Source of the DNA: Icerya purchasi
Taxonomy: Eukaryota > Arthropoda > Insecta > Hemiptera > Monophlebidae
Assembly: GCA_039619475.1 (NCBI GenBank)
Contig: CM077116.1
Span: 7,426,501 to 7,490,500, forward strand
Length of the DNA: 64,000 bases
Direction: 5' to 3'
Below are positions 1-12,300 of this stretch, piece by piece. Numbering within the stretch: the first letter of the stretch is position 1; each line of letters starts with the position of its first letter. A program made the translations under genes and the position numbers. Under the pieces are notes generated by a model, which saw only the letters and a program-made list of their open reading frames with translations, did no database searches and had not been told where the DNA came from.

Positions 1-295
1 AGTTCCACTTCATTTTCTGGCATGTATAGTCACCACCCAGGATCCGTTTTCGGATCTCTAAAAATTAGTATTTTATCATGGATCATATAATAATGTCGCA
101 TCTTTTTATTTTCTTTAAACATTTTAGAAATAATACCCCAAGATTTGTTTTCTTTTTGAGAATTACCTGGATTTGCGAATGCGCTTTGAATTTCAAAATT
201 CGATAGAAAAGATAGCTTCATAATTATTGCACAATATTGACTTTTTTCTAATTCATCAGTAGACCAATTTCTAGAGATCATATCTGCTACTACGT
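1..295 (-). pseudogene. Ty3/gypsy-like pol relic (RNase H to integrase zinc finger)
   Basis: Minus-strand frame 281-30 and its extension read NVVADMISRN, resembling the NVVADALSR block that ends RNase H in Ty3/gypsy pol. Then come WSTDELEKSQ and YYMIHDKILIFRD, the start of the integrase H2C2 region. A stop follows near position 10 and the element runs off the left edge. Similarity is by motif only. Confidence 0.5.
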
Positions 296-2289
296 TCTAA
301 ATAATATAACATTTTTACGCTAAAAATAGGCCGAAGTACGGCCACCACACCAAATATGGATTCAAAACATGATTCGTTCTGAACTGAAGATATATGCCTA
401 ATCTGAAATTGAATTGGGTGTCAGAAAAATCTGTAAAAATAAAAGCGACCAAGAGAAAGAAACTACCCCTAATATTTCAGTTAGATCCATTGAGCTTAAT
501 ACATTATGGGAAGCTTAACTGCACAATCCATGATACTTCATTAAGAGTCCGTGGGACATTTTTTTATCATGTCACCTAGCCCTGTGTTTCTTCATATATC
601 TTTTCAGATGTGCTTCAAAACTTACTACTAAAACTAGAAAACTAATTCTGACGAAAGAAATTTAAACATACCCTTTGAAAAAGAAGCAGAAAAATCATGT
701 TTAGCAAACATTATTAAACACCCAGAACGATATTTTAATTTACGGTACACGTTATAAGGTAGGTTCTCTTCGTAGAAAACATAAATAAAAGTGCAAACAC
801 TCATGGAAGTCTAGTTGACGAAATAGCTGATGTACCTGAAATAAAGCAGCTTATAATTAATTTTAAGTTTAATGACTGAAAGAAGGAACCTTTTGAAGCA
901 AAAAATCTATCGAGGCCCCAAATTTTGTTAAAACTAAGTTGCTCAAGATAGGGCTATGACGATTATTCAACAATGACAAAAAAAGATGAAAGTAGTGATC
1001 GGAAGATGTTAAAGAAAACATGTAAAAATGTTTTCTGTGTAATTTTATTGTATTAGTCACAAATTAAATCTGCTCGCCAACAACCTAAATATTGTTCTTA
1101 AAAGTCAAAGCTGTATATTTTTACAGTCGCAAATATTATCATTTTTCTCAAAGAATTTATTCTGTGAAGAAAATTATTCCCCAAATATGTTTTATAAAAA
1201 TACCCAGTGCTACATTAAAAAAATAATAAAAACCGTAAAACATACTTCATTTCTGTTCTCAAAAGTCTCAAAAAACTCACTCGAGAAAGTAATTCTGAAA
1301 TAAGAAAAATGTCCACCCAGTTATTATACATTGCTACATAAATCACATTTATATTAATTTTGCATTCTTCAGATAACCACTGTAAACTCATTAAAGTTTA
1401 AAAGTACTACAGTGTAATCACGTGTGAAGTACATAAAAATATAATAACTGTAATGAAAGGACGTATATACATAGATTGTTTGTCTTTCAAACATATTGAG
1501 ATATATGCGAGTTGATAACTTTGCTGTCACGAAAATAGAAAAATTTAATTTATGATGTGTAAATGCTACAACCAAAGCGTCTCCAAGACCAGATGTGATA
1601 TACGAACATATGATTCATTAGAACTGAAAAAATCAATGTATCATCCCAAAGCAAACTATCTGAAATCGCAAGTTAAATGCTAGAATTTGCTAAACTAAAA
1701 ATACATAGTATCTCCTATTTTATAGTGGCAAAGATCCGATTAAGGTAATTTCAATAATGAAACTACTTAATTTCCAATGATACACTTCGATAATGTTTTC
1801 AGTGCCACCACCCAAGCGTCTAATTGACAGGTGGGCGATACGTCATTATCTTTATATAGCAAACTCCCAGAATTTTTATAAATGAAAAAAATTATACATT
1901 TTGAATTTTCTGTTCCAAGGCAAATGGACAGGATAATTTTCCATTTTCATTTAAATTTATTTTGTTGATCAGATATTTTGATATCACCAATAATACTATA
2001 TTCAATAACGACAGATAGATTATAAGCACTTTATCAGTAATATTACTTTTTAATGTTATTTTTACCATCAAAAACTGTAAGTCAGGATAATTTTGAACAT
2101 ACCTCTCTATATTAATAGTGTGTAATTTCGGTTCACGTCTATATAGTATGACACCACTTCATTTTTCAAATTATACATTATTCGCTATAGAATAACTTGA
2201 ACTAAAAATGCAGTTCTGATATGATGAAGCTGATAAATGGAGAAAATATTTATTATAAATTCCAGTAGTAATTTTGACAATTAATTATA
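296..2289. other. 5' flanking DNA, nothing recognised
   Basis: AT-rich. Only short chance open frames (for example 394-579) are present. I see no domain, RNA gene or clear repeat. Confidence 0.7.
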
Positions 2290-2297
2290 GCATAAAA

Positions 2298-2625
2298 CAT
2301 AGGCGTTCCCCGGGGGGGGGGGGATTTGGGGGTTCAAACCCCTCCTGAAATGGATTTTTACGTTACTGTATTGTCGCTTTAGGGTCGTAAGATGTCTTGG
2401 TACCAGGCATTCTGACAGAACAACTAACTATGTATTAGTGTAAATTATTCTCAAAATGAAAACGAACAGAAGTCTTACGCATTTAGAACTATTATATAAG
2501 AGATTATTAATAAAATATAATTACTAAGTAAAATCCTTTTTTCTGTCAAGTGTTTTTTTTTAAATGGATCGACCCCCCCCCCCCCCCCCCACCCCCACCG
2601 AAAAACTTGTCTGGGTACGCCTATG
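2298..2625. mobile_element. hAT-type MITE, 328 bp, with 8-bp target duplication
   Basis: The ends are CATAGGCGTTCCCC on the left and GGGTACGCCTATG on the right, inverted repeats with about one mismatch in 13. The 8-bp sequence gcataaaa directly flanks both ends (2290-2297 and 2626-2633). An 8-bp duplication and CA-TG termini are the hallmarks of hAT elements. A 12-G run (2312-2323) lies just inside the left end and an 18-C run (2573-2590) inside the right end. There is no transposase. Confidence 0.85.
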
Positions 2626-3087
2626 GCATAAAACATTATTAAGTTATGAAAATAACAAATAAAAAATTTTAAAATAATGAAAAAACCGTTACTTAAGTAC
2701 GTCACTAAACGATCAGAATTTTCTGTTAACATATGAGGGAAAAAAACTATATATGAAAGTGAAAAATAAATTTAATTGTTTTTATTTTTTTTAAATAATA
2801 ATAATAAAGGTACAATCTTAACCGTTAAATTAAATAAGTATCAATAATAATAAGTGTTTAACAATTAATTCATATTTGAAGTATAAGTCCAGTGACTTCA
2901 CCCTATAATTATATTTAGATCACTAAGTCTAATGGATGTCTGCGTTTAAGACGTCTGGTGTTATCTAGTAGCTGTATTACTTCTACATTTATGTGATTAT
3001 GCAAACGCTTCTAGTGTATCTGAGCAAACTCCTTAATGACATTGTTGACGGTAGCCATCTGGAGATCCATATGAATATAATCATTAC

Positions 3088-3720
3088 GTGAATATCGATT
3101 TGCATCTACAATTGCACGGATATTTAGGATTAATCATCGACAGAACACTATCTTGGGACAAGCATGTAATAAATTTATCCAATGAAATTAGACAAATACT
3201 ACCGGCACTTTATAAATTGACTCTTTCAATACCATGCGGCCACTTACACATATATTATAATGCTATAGTATTGTCTAGAATCGTGTATGGGATTTCAATT
3301 TGAGGGGAAGTAAAAAGAACGATAATCAAAAAGATCAGTAGACAGCAAAAGAAATGCTTAAAGATAATATTACCTAATAAAGATCAGGTTAACAGTAATA
3401 TTAGCTGGTGGAAAGAGAGAAATGAAATGTCTCTTAGGATGTACTATTTTTATTACCGATTGCTTGAATATAAGACCACAAGTGTATCAATAGCTACAAT
3501 GATAAAAAGCAGGACAACAAGGAATAATAGGGAGGTATATTTCATTCGACCAAAAGGCATAAATAGTAAAATCGACAATACGGATGAAATAGTTTTGATT
3601 AAGCTGCTAGAACGAATCCCAGAAAATATAATGCAAAAAGAGATAGGAACCTGAAAAGTAATAATTAGACAATGGTTAGTTGAAAATATGAATGAGTGAC
3701 ATTAAAATAGACAAAATAGG
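3088..3720 (+). pseudogene. LINE reverse transcriptase C-terminal relic
   Basis: It reads YLGLIIDRTLSWDKHVINLS, QILPALYKLT, then SRIVYGISI followed by a stop where YGI..WG is usual, then KKISRQQKKCLKIIL and RMYYFYYRLLEY. This is the thumb and tail of a non-LTR reverse transcriptase. It runs towards a short (TTA/TAG)n tract at 3822-3853, which could be the element's 3' simple-repeat tail. Confidence 0.65.
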
Positions 3721-3821
3721 AGCTGGCTGTAACGGAGAATCGACCATTCGCAATTGTCAAAAATGTAGTATGGAATTTTTGTATAATAATAAGTAGTTCT
3801 TTTTTGTTTGTACTTCTTTTT

Positions 3822-3853
3822 ATTATTATTAGTAGTAGTAGTATTATTATTTT
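3822..3853. repeat. TTA/GTA trinucleotide tract
   Basis: tattattattagtagtagtagtattattatt, split between the 3' sides of two facing LINE relics. Confidence 0.8.
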
Positions 3854-3889
3854 GTTATTTTACACCTTGTGTAATTATGAAAACTAATT

Positions 3890-5076
3890 GTAATGAAATA
3901 TTATAACATATATAATATATTTGTCGAATAAACGATAATAAGAGTGCTGGGCACCCGTAGACGGGTAGTATGCCTTGCGGGACCCACAACTTATTTTAAA
4001 ATAATAATAAAAAAAATTATACTTTGACGCCGCTGGATCATTTCTCGATTGGAATGCGTAGTACATCCCCCTAAGGCAATTCCATATGTACAAATCGGTT
4101 TAATGATTTGTTTGTACAATAATAGTTTGCAAAACGTATCCAGTACGGATTGTTTACCTATTAACCAGTACAATTGTTGTGCTTTGGTTTTAATTTGTTG
4201 AACTTTCATTTTGACATAAATTTTCCACGACATACATTTATCCAAGTGCATACCTAGATACTTTGCAGAATCAACTTGTGGAATCGCCTGATTACCAAGA
4301 TATATGCGGTATTGATCACTAGCAGTATGTAGTGTAAAGAGAAAGTGGGTGGATTTCTATTCATTCTGCATAATCTTCCACCTTCTAGTCCATTTATACA
4401 CCAAATCAACCCTTTGCTGAAGATTGTTTTTAACATCACCCTGATTCTGGTCAACAGCCATTAAAGCAGTATCATCAGCAAATGTTGCAGTGATGGTACT
4501 GTCATCATTTACAGACAAATCGTGTGTATACAGAAGATACAAAAGAAGTTCAAGGACACTCCTTTGGGGAACTCCAGCCTGTATATTATGAAATGTTGAT
4601 TTAGCATCCTCATGATTAACTCTGAACTTCCAATTTGTTAGGTACGACCTAACCAGTTGATATAGGTTACCTGGCAGTAAATGACTCAGCTTGAAGATCA
4701 GGTCTTTATGCCACACCTTATTGAATGCTTCTAAGAATATGGCAGAACAATACTTCTTTTCTTCTAGAGCCCTATTTATTACTGTAACAATGAGATGCAC
4801 TTGATCGATTGTGGAATGATTTTTATGAAATCCAAACTGATGAAGTGGAAGGTGTTCTCCAACTATTAGTAGTAAACTTTTCAGTAACAATTTTTCTAAA
4901 AGTTTAGCAACTGCTGGTAATATTGATATTGGCTTGTATGAGTTAATTACTTCTGCAGGCTTCTCTGGTTTCTTAAGCATGATGATCTGTGAAACCTTGA
5001 AAACATTAGGTACATGCTCAAGTCTTAAACATGCATTAAATAAATATGTTAAAAGAATAACGCGTTTGTGTGACAA
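3890..5076 (-). pseudogene. Jockey-clade LINE reverse transcriptase relic
   Basis: The frame 5076-4357 reads NSYKPISILPAVAKLLEKLL, HQFGFHKNHSTIDQVH, FLEAFNKVWHKDL (a damaged first catalytic block), VPQRSVL (normally VPQGSVL) and TFADDTALMAV, an intact FADD motif. A second frame (4251-3991) continues with MSWKIYVKMKVQQIK, LYWLIGKQS and IKPICTYGIALGG, typical of Jockey elements. Frameshifts and lost residues show it is inactive. The endonuclease half is absent. Confidence 0.85.
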
Positions 5077-6199
5077 TAAAGGAAAAAAATGTATTTAAAT
5101 ATGTAATATAATTTCACTGATGCTAAATAATCAAAATTATAAAAATATTTTTAAACTATATTTTTTACACCCAAGGGCTTGTCAGTAAGAGTGTATGGAG
5201 AATATCAAACTCCCCTGAATAATTTGTTTAGTTATTATTTTTAGAAAATTTTAAAATACAGTTTCAGTTTTAAATTATTACTTTGAATCAGTTTGGGTTT
5301 TAATTCTTTTAACTTTCATTAAAATTTTGCTTTCAACCAGAAGATTAATAAAAAAATGATGGCTTTAACTAAAATATAAAAAATAATTGATAAAATAAAT
5401 TAGTTGTCAAATTCAAAAAAAAATAAAAAAATCAATATTTCTAATCGGCATCACAATTAATCATAAATATAAATCTTTTGGATCTCTTTTTCAAAATTCT
5501 TCTACTTATCAAATATACATTAACAACTCCATTTATTTTACCAATTAAAACAATTACTGAAACACAATTCTGTGTATTATATTTTTTATTTATTTGGATG
5601 GTTTAACTTCCGAAATATTTAGTTTTAAAAATGATTTTTCATGTGAGTAATATATATAAATTACGTACTTAAAGATTCAATACTTATAGTTCTGATAACT
5701 TTATATTAGCGAGAGAATAATAAATAATTATTAAAAAATCATAAAAGAAAATGTAACATTGTTTAGAACCAGAATATATTTTACAAAAAGCTTATTACAT
5801 ATATCTGTTTCAATAAGTAAATAAAAATAGGTTGAGACAAATAAGGACAAAACTGTTATTTAACTGCGACATATCGAAAAAGTTGCAACTTCATCTCATT
5901 AAAAGTGATCTAATTAAATAAATATTACAATTTATATAAAAACATAATTACATGTTGCATTTTATTCGTGAAATAAAGGTTATTCTTCAGAAATACATAC
6001 TTTCAATTTCTGCTTACGATATTGTAGTCTACATGTTTTTATTCTATATCAATGGTATTATTGTTTTACATTAACTGATCATTAGAAAAGCCTAGAATTG
6101 TTGGTAATGTTTCTTTCCTCAGGATAATGAACAACTGTTTTTTAGTTTAACATATTTTTCTGATTTGTAGTTTATATTTTTGCGGTTTTATTATTTATA
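5077..6199. other. 5' flank of UBR4, promoter region not resolvable
   Basis: 1.1 kb of very AT-rich DNA just upstream of the start codon. It should hold the promoter and 5' UTR, but I see no defensible TATA box, initiator or noncoding first exon. Confidence 0.5.
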
Positions 6200-6309
6200 A
6201 TGTCGGCGTTTAGTGGCGGATGGTCTGATTTGATTAAATTTATTGTTGATCCTAATGCTGCTCATTCACAATCAGAATTTAAAGGGTTTTTGGAGGCTAT
6301 TATTGCACG
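6200..6309 (+). CDS. UBR4/poe: UBR4 exon 1 (residues 1-37)
   Basis: It starts at ATG 6200 and ends at CACG|gtactt in phase 2. A Trp-containing N-terminus (GGWSDLIKF) parallels the short N-terminal segment of human UBR4. Nothing in frame upstream suggests an earlier start. The 5' UTR and any noncoding first exon cannot be placed from sequence alone. Confidence 0.85.
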
Positions 6310-9300
6310 GTACTTGATCAAAATTTATATATTTATATATATTAACAAATCTAGATTTATAGAAGAAAAATTACCTATGAAAATAAAGGAACTTATACAT
6401 GTATGTAATATAACAGTAATAACATATTTCATTTTAATGGAATAAATTTCAATTTCATTTGAGTTGTGTATTTTTTAGGAAGTGTGATTTCACAGAATAT
6501 GCTTACCAATGTGAACCTTTTCTATCAATGTTCAGTCACATAGTTACGGATCAAATAGTTGAAAATTTATCGAAAAGTACGTTAAGTATATAATATTAAA
6601 TGATTTTGGCATAGTGCTGATACCGGTGTTATTAAAATTTTGTAAATGATTTCATTTTTTTTCTCCAGTAAATATAGAAGAACTAGATATTTACGTATCC
6701 GTTTCGAAGATTCTGTTAGAGTATTTAGTTCGCATTATAAACAGATTTAGTTCCCATCTGAAGGAAAGTCGACCGTACGTATACCTAAGCGCAATAAAGG
6801 ATATTATAATATCGGTGAAAACCCTGTGTACCGCTACAAAGTACACGCGAGACACTAGTCGTCAGTCGTTTAATATACTTTTAAGCAAATATGATCCTCC
6901 TCCGTTGCTCAGCCTTTCCTCTCCAGGTAATTAATTTTTAATATTTTGTCGATACAATTAACATTTGTTAATTTAATTTATTTAACAGTATGTTTTTATT
7001 TTTAATATCCTTTTATGTTTTTTTTATTTATATGTTTAATTCTGGTTTTAGAAAACAGGGATTCCAAAATTCGTCAAAATTTTATGTCGCTGATTCAACA
7101 CTCGCTTAGCAAACCATTGTATACATTTTCGTCGGAAATATCTGTCGTTAAAGGAGTTACTTCTTTTTCAAAAAGTGTAAAGGTGAGTTTTTTATTTTAA
7201 TGCTGTTTGGATTATTCGCCTGTAATTTTAAAAAGTAGCTGAAGAAATATACATAAAGTAATTCAGTAAAAGAAAAATCAAATGCAAAATATGTAGGTTG
7301 AAAACTTAGATTATATGTTGGTGTGAGCGATAAATGTATGTTATATATATAAATGTCAGTATATTGTTTGAGTATAAATATGAATGCTATTAAATTTTAT
7401 CGATGTAACTATAAATAGTGTTAACAAGCTATTCAAATTTATCTACCTTTTTTTCTATTAAAAGTGATTATTAATTTAATTGTGTTTCTAGAAATATTTC
7501 ACCGAAAAGAACGAAAACTATTTACAAATTCTTCATGGTGGTGAATATTTAATTGATTTATGTCTATTATTACCGACATTAGCGATATATTTCAAAAAAT
7601 ATGAATCGAATTTATTACAAGGATCATTTCCGGTACCAGCTAATTTTTCAGAAGCGCATCACGTTGAAAATCAGTAATTTCCATACAATTTCATTTTCAG
7701 TAGTGTAATCATATTGCTATTTTCTTCGCATATTGAATTGTTTAAATTTTATTATTCATTTTCCGATATTTTTAATTCATATTAATGGTTTTATAAAATC
7801 AGTTTGCATTTTATGCAAATGTAATTAAAAGTTGGTATAAATCATATTTAATTGTTTAATTTTATCTAGAGTATCGGCTTTGCATTCAGAAATTGAAATA
7901 TTATTCCACGCAATGTCGGTAAATGTAATGGAGCCGTTGAATGATGATAAATTGCGTAAACTAACAAATATAAGTGGAGGTTGTTTATATTGTTCAGCGC
8001 ATATAACAACAATGTTAAGCATTAACGGAATTAGAGTATTTAGTTACAAAACACCTGATGTTACCGGTAATTATTTTCTCATACTCTTAAAGAGACCATG
8101 TGCAAACTAAGTAATGATAAATATCGAAATATTGATTTATAAGGTTTCAAAAAAAAAAAAAAAAGTTATTAAATAGTAATTAATTCTTTTTAAGTAAATA
8201 CATAATAATTATCGATAATTTATACTTGAAATTTTAATTTTAGTTATTTCACGTTATTTGTTTTAAAGGGAACGTTTTTAACGTTGAGAAGTATTCTGAT
8301 GAAGATTTTACAGAAAGTATCAGTTCCGAATTTGTAGAGAAATCGATGCAGATTTTTGGGTATGTGCAAGCAGCAATAAAGTCGTCAACCCGTGCTCATA
8401 AACAGGTACTAAAAAAGTCCGAAAACGTAAACGTACACGTACATATTAACTTTAAACGTAATTCTGTGTGAAAATATTTATGAATTTCTTTATTAATATC
8501 GTTTGAAAACAAAAAAAAAAAAAAAATGAACAAATTTATAATATTAAGTTCATGTAGTGTTTTGTTACACTTTAGTTTTGAAAAAAAATATATTGTTATT
8601 ATTAAAAATTGATACGAAAAAAAAATTATTTCGACATTATATATTGATATTAATATAAATATAGTATTACTGAACTTGACTGCAGAGCTTAAATTCAATT
8701 AAAACATAGATATTAAAAAAATCTAATGTATCATTTACAACAAATAAAAGATCATTATTAAGGTAAGTATATAGTTTAATTAGGTTCCGTAAACTGGCCC
8801 GATAATTATGCTTATACGCAAGGAATTATCGAAAATGCCAAGTTACTAAAGCTAATATTAAGTTCAGTAAGCGATAGTTATTTGTAATTTAAATAAAAAC
8901 ATATCGTTTTAAAAATTTGGTAGGAATTAGCTTCTTTTACAACGTGAATTTTCTCAAAGAGTATTTTTATGAAAAAAAAAAAAAATTAGTGCTATAAGTT
9001 TTGAGCTTATCGTGTTATTATACGACTACTGCGTTAAAAAAGATCCATTCAAAAGTCATCAGATTTATTTGTACGATTTTGAATTACCGTGAAAGAAGAA
9101 ATATTAGATAGAACAGACCGTTAAGGTGATTTTTAATGTTTTATTTCACTTTTGATTAAAATTAAGACAGTATTTTTTCAATAATTATAGCAAATACCCA
9201 AAGACATTGCAGAATTATGAGTTATGCGTTTAATTAATCAGCTTGTTATATATAAATCTGATATATTTTGATGTTTTAATTTTTTTTTTAATGTAATTAC

Positions 9301-12300
9301 CGTTATGATGACCTCTTTAATTGTTTGAAATACGTACATTATAATTTAATTTATGTCTTTCCTTTATCGTTTGTTATAAATTTTATAGAAAAATTATAAA
9401 AAACGTATTTTCTTGTTTTTTTTTTTTGCAGGCGCTTCAAAATAATTTAATGAACACATCTTTTATGTTAATTTGTTCAATGTCAAATTATATGTATGGC
9501 TTGGCAAATTGTGCGACTGATAAATCACTGAAACAAGATAAGGGGAAAACTTCTTCCAAAATGAGAGAGAGAGAAAAGGATGCTAGAATGAATTGGATAA
9601 AAACGTAAGTAGAATTTAAAATGTTTCTTTTATATATATCTCTAGCGGAATTTCGGATATTTATAATTTCTGTCAGAAAATTTTCCCTCCTTTAATAAGT
9701 TTTTTTTTTATATTTTGTACACGTTTACAAGATTGGATCTATAATGTTGAATTTACAAGGTGTGATCTTTTCTTCACTTTTTAAGACACTGTACGTTGAT
9801 AATGCATATGAATTCTTTTCAGACAGGTTTCTTACGATGCAATCAAAATAACATTAGTAAATTTTTATTTAGTATTACCGAACGTGCTATTCTAACACAA
9901 ATTAAGAAAAAAAAAGCGAAGTTTTTTGGCATTCAGTTTAAAAATATTTCATTTGCTCACACTTCTTTTTTTTTTATTCTTATCTGCTAAATTTTTATTT
10001 AAATATTGTTTACTTTAATGTATTTCTTATTTTACAAGTTTCTTTATCAAAGTCCCGACGCCGGTAGCCGAGAAACTCCCCTATACCAACACACTTTCCC
10101 CACCATGTTTGACTGACGTAGCTAAATTCTTCTTCTCCGATGTTTTACTCTGCTTACGCCACATTTCTAACTGTTTTCTGCAGTTGACGGCAGATATGAA
10201 GGGTTTACGCTTAGCGGTTCTCGAATTGTATCCCATATTTTTGAGCACTTTGCGTACGGTTTCAACTGAAACTACTTTCTCAGTTCGCTTCTGTAAGGCT
10301 GTTACTAATTTCGGGGCATTTACTTTTGTGTTTGTTGCTACTTGTCGTCAAATAAACCGTGCATCAAGAGTGCTCATTTTTTTTCCGATTTCCCCTTTTG
10401 CGGGTGATACCGCAGATAAATGTCATTTACAGCGTTTTGCGACATATTTGGTAACAAACCTATCTCATTGCTCGCTACACCATTTCTTTTTTATAAAAAA
10501 TTACGAGTTTGCGAGTCTCAATTAAGATATTATGGTTCTTACGCGACATTTTTCTTTTTGCGCACAACTGCACTTGCGTTATTTTGTATAGAAACTGCAA
10601 CTTCGTATTCACTGACGACTCGCACGCAGGCAAAGTACTTACCTCGCTGCATTAACGCCATTCCTCACACTGGGGAAAACCCTAGGGCTGCTGCTAATGC
10701 ATCGATCCGTCGTTGACCGAATATTAATGTGACGCACCAATTTCAACTATTTGTATTTGTTGTTATCAGAGTTGTGATATTTTTCGTTTATGATTTTTTT
10801 TTTTTTGCGTGTATATTTAGGAGGTTTTTATTTGTGTTATTTCGTTAACAAAATGGCAAATAAAGCTTTATTTCCATCTGTTTGATTTGCTCATTTGGTC
10901 CGCAACGTCGTGACCGAACACATTAATGTGACTGACTGTATATGTGACGGTCGCTAAGAAAAGGTACATAGTATGTCAAAAATGCGGTTTTGACTTAACG
11001 GTTTCGGACACTTGAAAGCATGCTCTTTAACGTGAAATATTTCGAACTGGCGAAGACATTTTTTTTCCCGTTGTAAATCGTAATTGTATGTTTAAAATTA
11101 CCTTAAAGTGTATTATACTACGAAACATTATTTTTCTCGAAAACTTGTTTTCTGACACTATGTAACTTTTCTCAGCGACCGTCACATATATGTATGTATG
11201 TGTTTTATTCGTTCAATCAAAATTTATTAAATGAATACAAAATAATTAAAAAATAATAAATTAAATTTTGATTTATTCTGAAGTATTTGAAATGGGAGCT
11301 AAATTATAAATAACCACACTACTTATAACAAGTATGATACACTCTAACTGAATTTATTATTAATTGTAATTTAAACTTCAAATGGTATTATTAATTTTGT
11401 ACTTTTTCAAGTGTTATTATATTAATGTTGAATAGCTTAAGATATATTCAATGATTTATTTAAGATAATTTAAAATTGAAAGAATTGAAAGTTTTTGTAT
11501 TTTAACTTGTCTAGTTTTTGTCGCCTTTTTTCCCGCAGACTAATACATTGTTTTAATCCCTTTCAAGTTCATTTGCTTTTTCTTATCCTCTTAATAACGT
11601 AAATGAAAAATTTAATAAAAAAAATAAATTCCAGTGCGAGAATTTATTTACCGTTTTCTGTTTGTTGCAGTTAAAACAATCTTTACTTAATTATTATGTA
11701 ATTTGATTTATTTATGTTATTTTTCTTTTTCGAAGAGCAATACGTTATCTAAAATATGTAAACTAAAATGATGTCAATTTTATTTATTATCATCAATAAT
11801 TTTTTATTGCATCAGCATATTAGTGCAGACCTTTATTTTATCGATACTTCAACTTCTTAACGTATCTAATATATTATATTGATATTTTTATTCTATATTC
11901 ATTGTAGGCAGCAGTTGTACAGTAATATTGCTTTGAGTTTGTTGTCACTGGCAATAACTTCTTTATCAGCATTATTTGATGACATTGCTGGGGAACCTGT
12001 AACTGAATGCGATGTTGTACCAGCTAGACTTTCTATTACTCAGTCCTCAACGGCACTAGAACGAATTGCTCGAGTATTCAAAACGCAGCCTAATACTTTA
12101 ATTCAGTTCTTGGTTTTTGTGGCTCCGTTGCTCTACCGAAAGGTGGTAATGTAAAATTGAATTATTTTTTTAAAACTTGTTTAAAAAAAATAAATCTAAA
12201 AATGCAATTTTTAAGTTGCCACTTAAAAATTGTTTATTTATTTCATTGCATAATCAGTATTATTATTTAGTACGCTATTTTGTTTTATTCAAAAAAAAAA

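Larger units (their letters stand above)
9605..11907 (+). other. UBR4 intron 8 with Tc1-like relic and MITE
   Basis: A 2.3-kb intron. The middle holds a decayed Tc1-like transposase on the minus strand and a short inverted-repeat element, listed separately. The rest is AT-rich with no recognised content. Confidence 0.8.

Noticed and set aside
10109..10716. Plus-strand open frames of 138 and 98 codons
   Set aside because: They are shadows of the minus-strand Tc1-like transposase relic.
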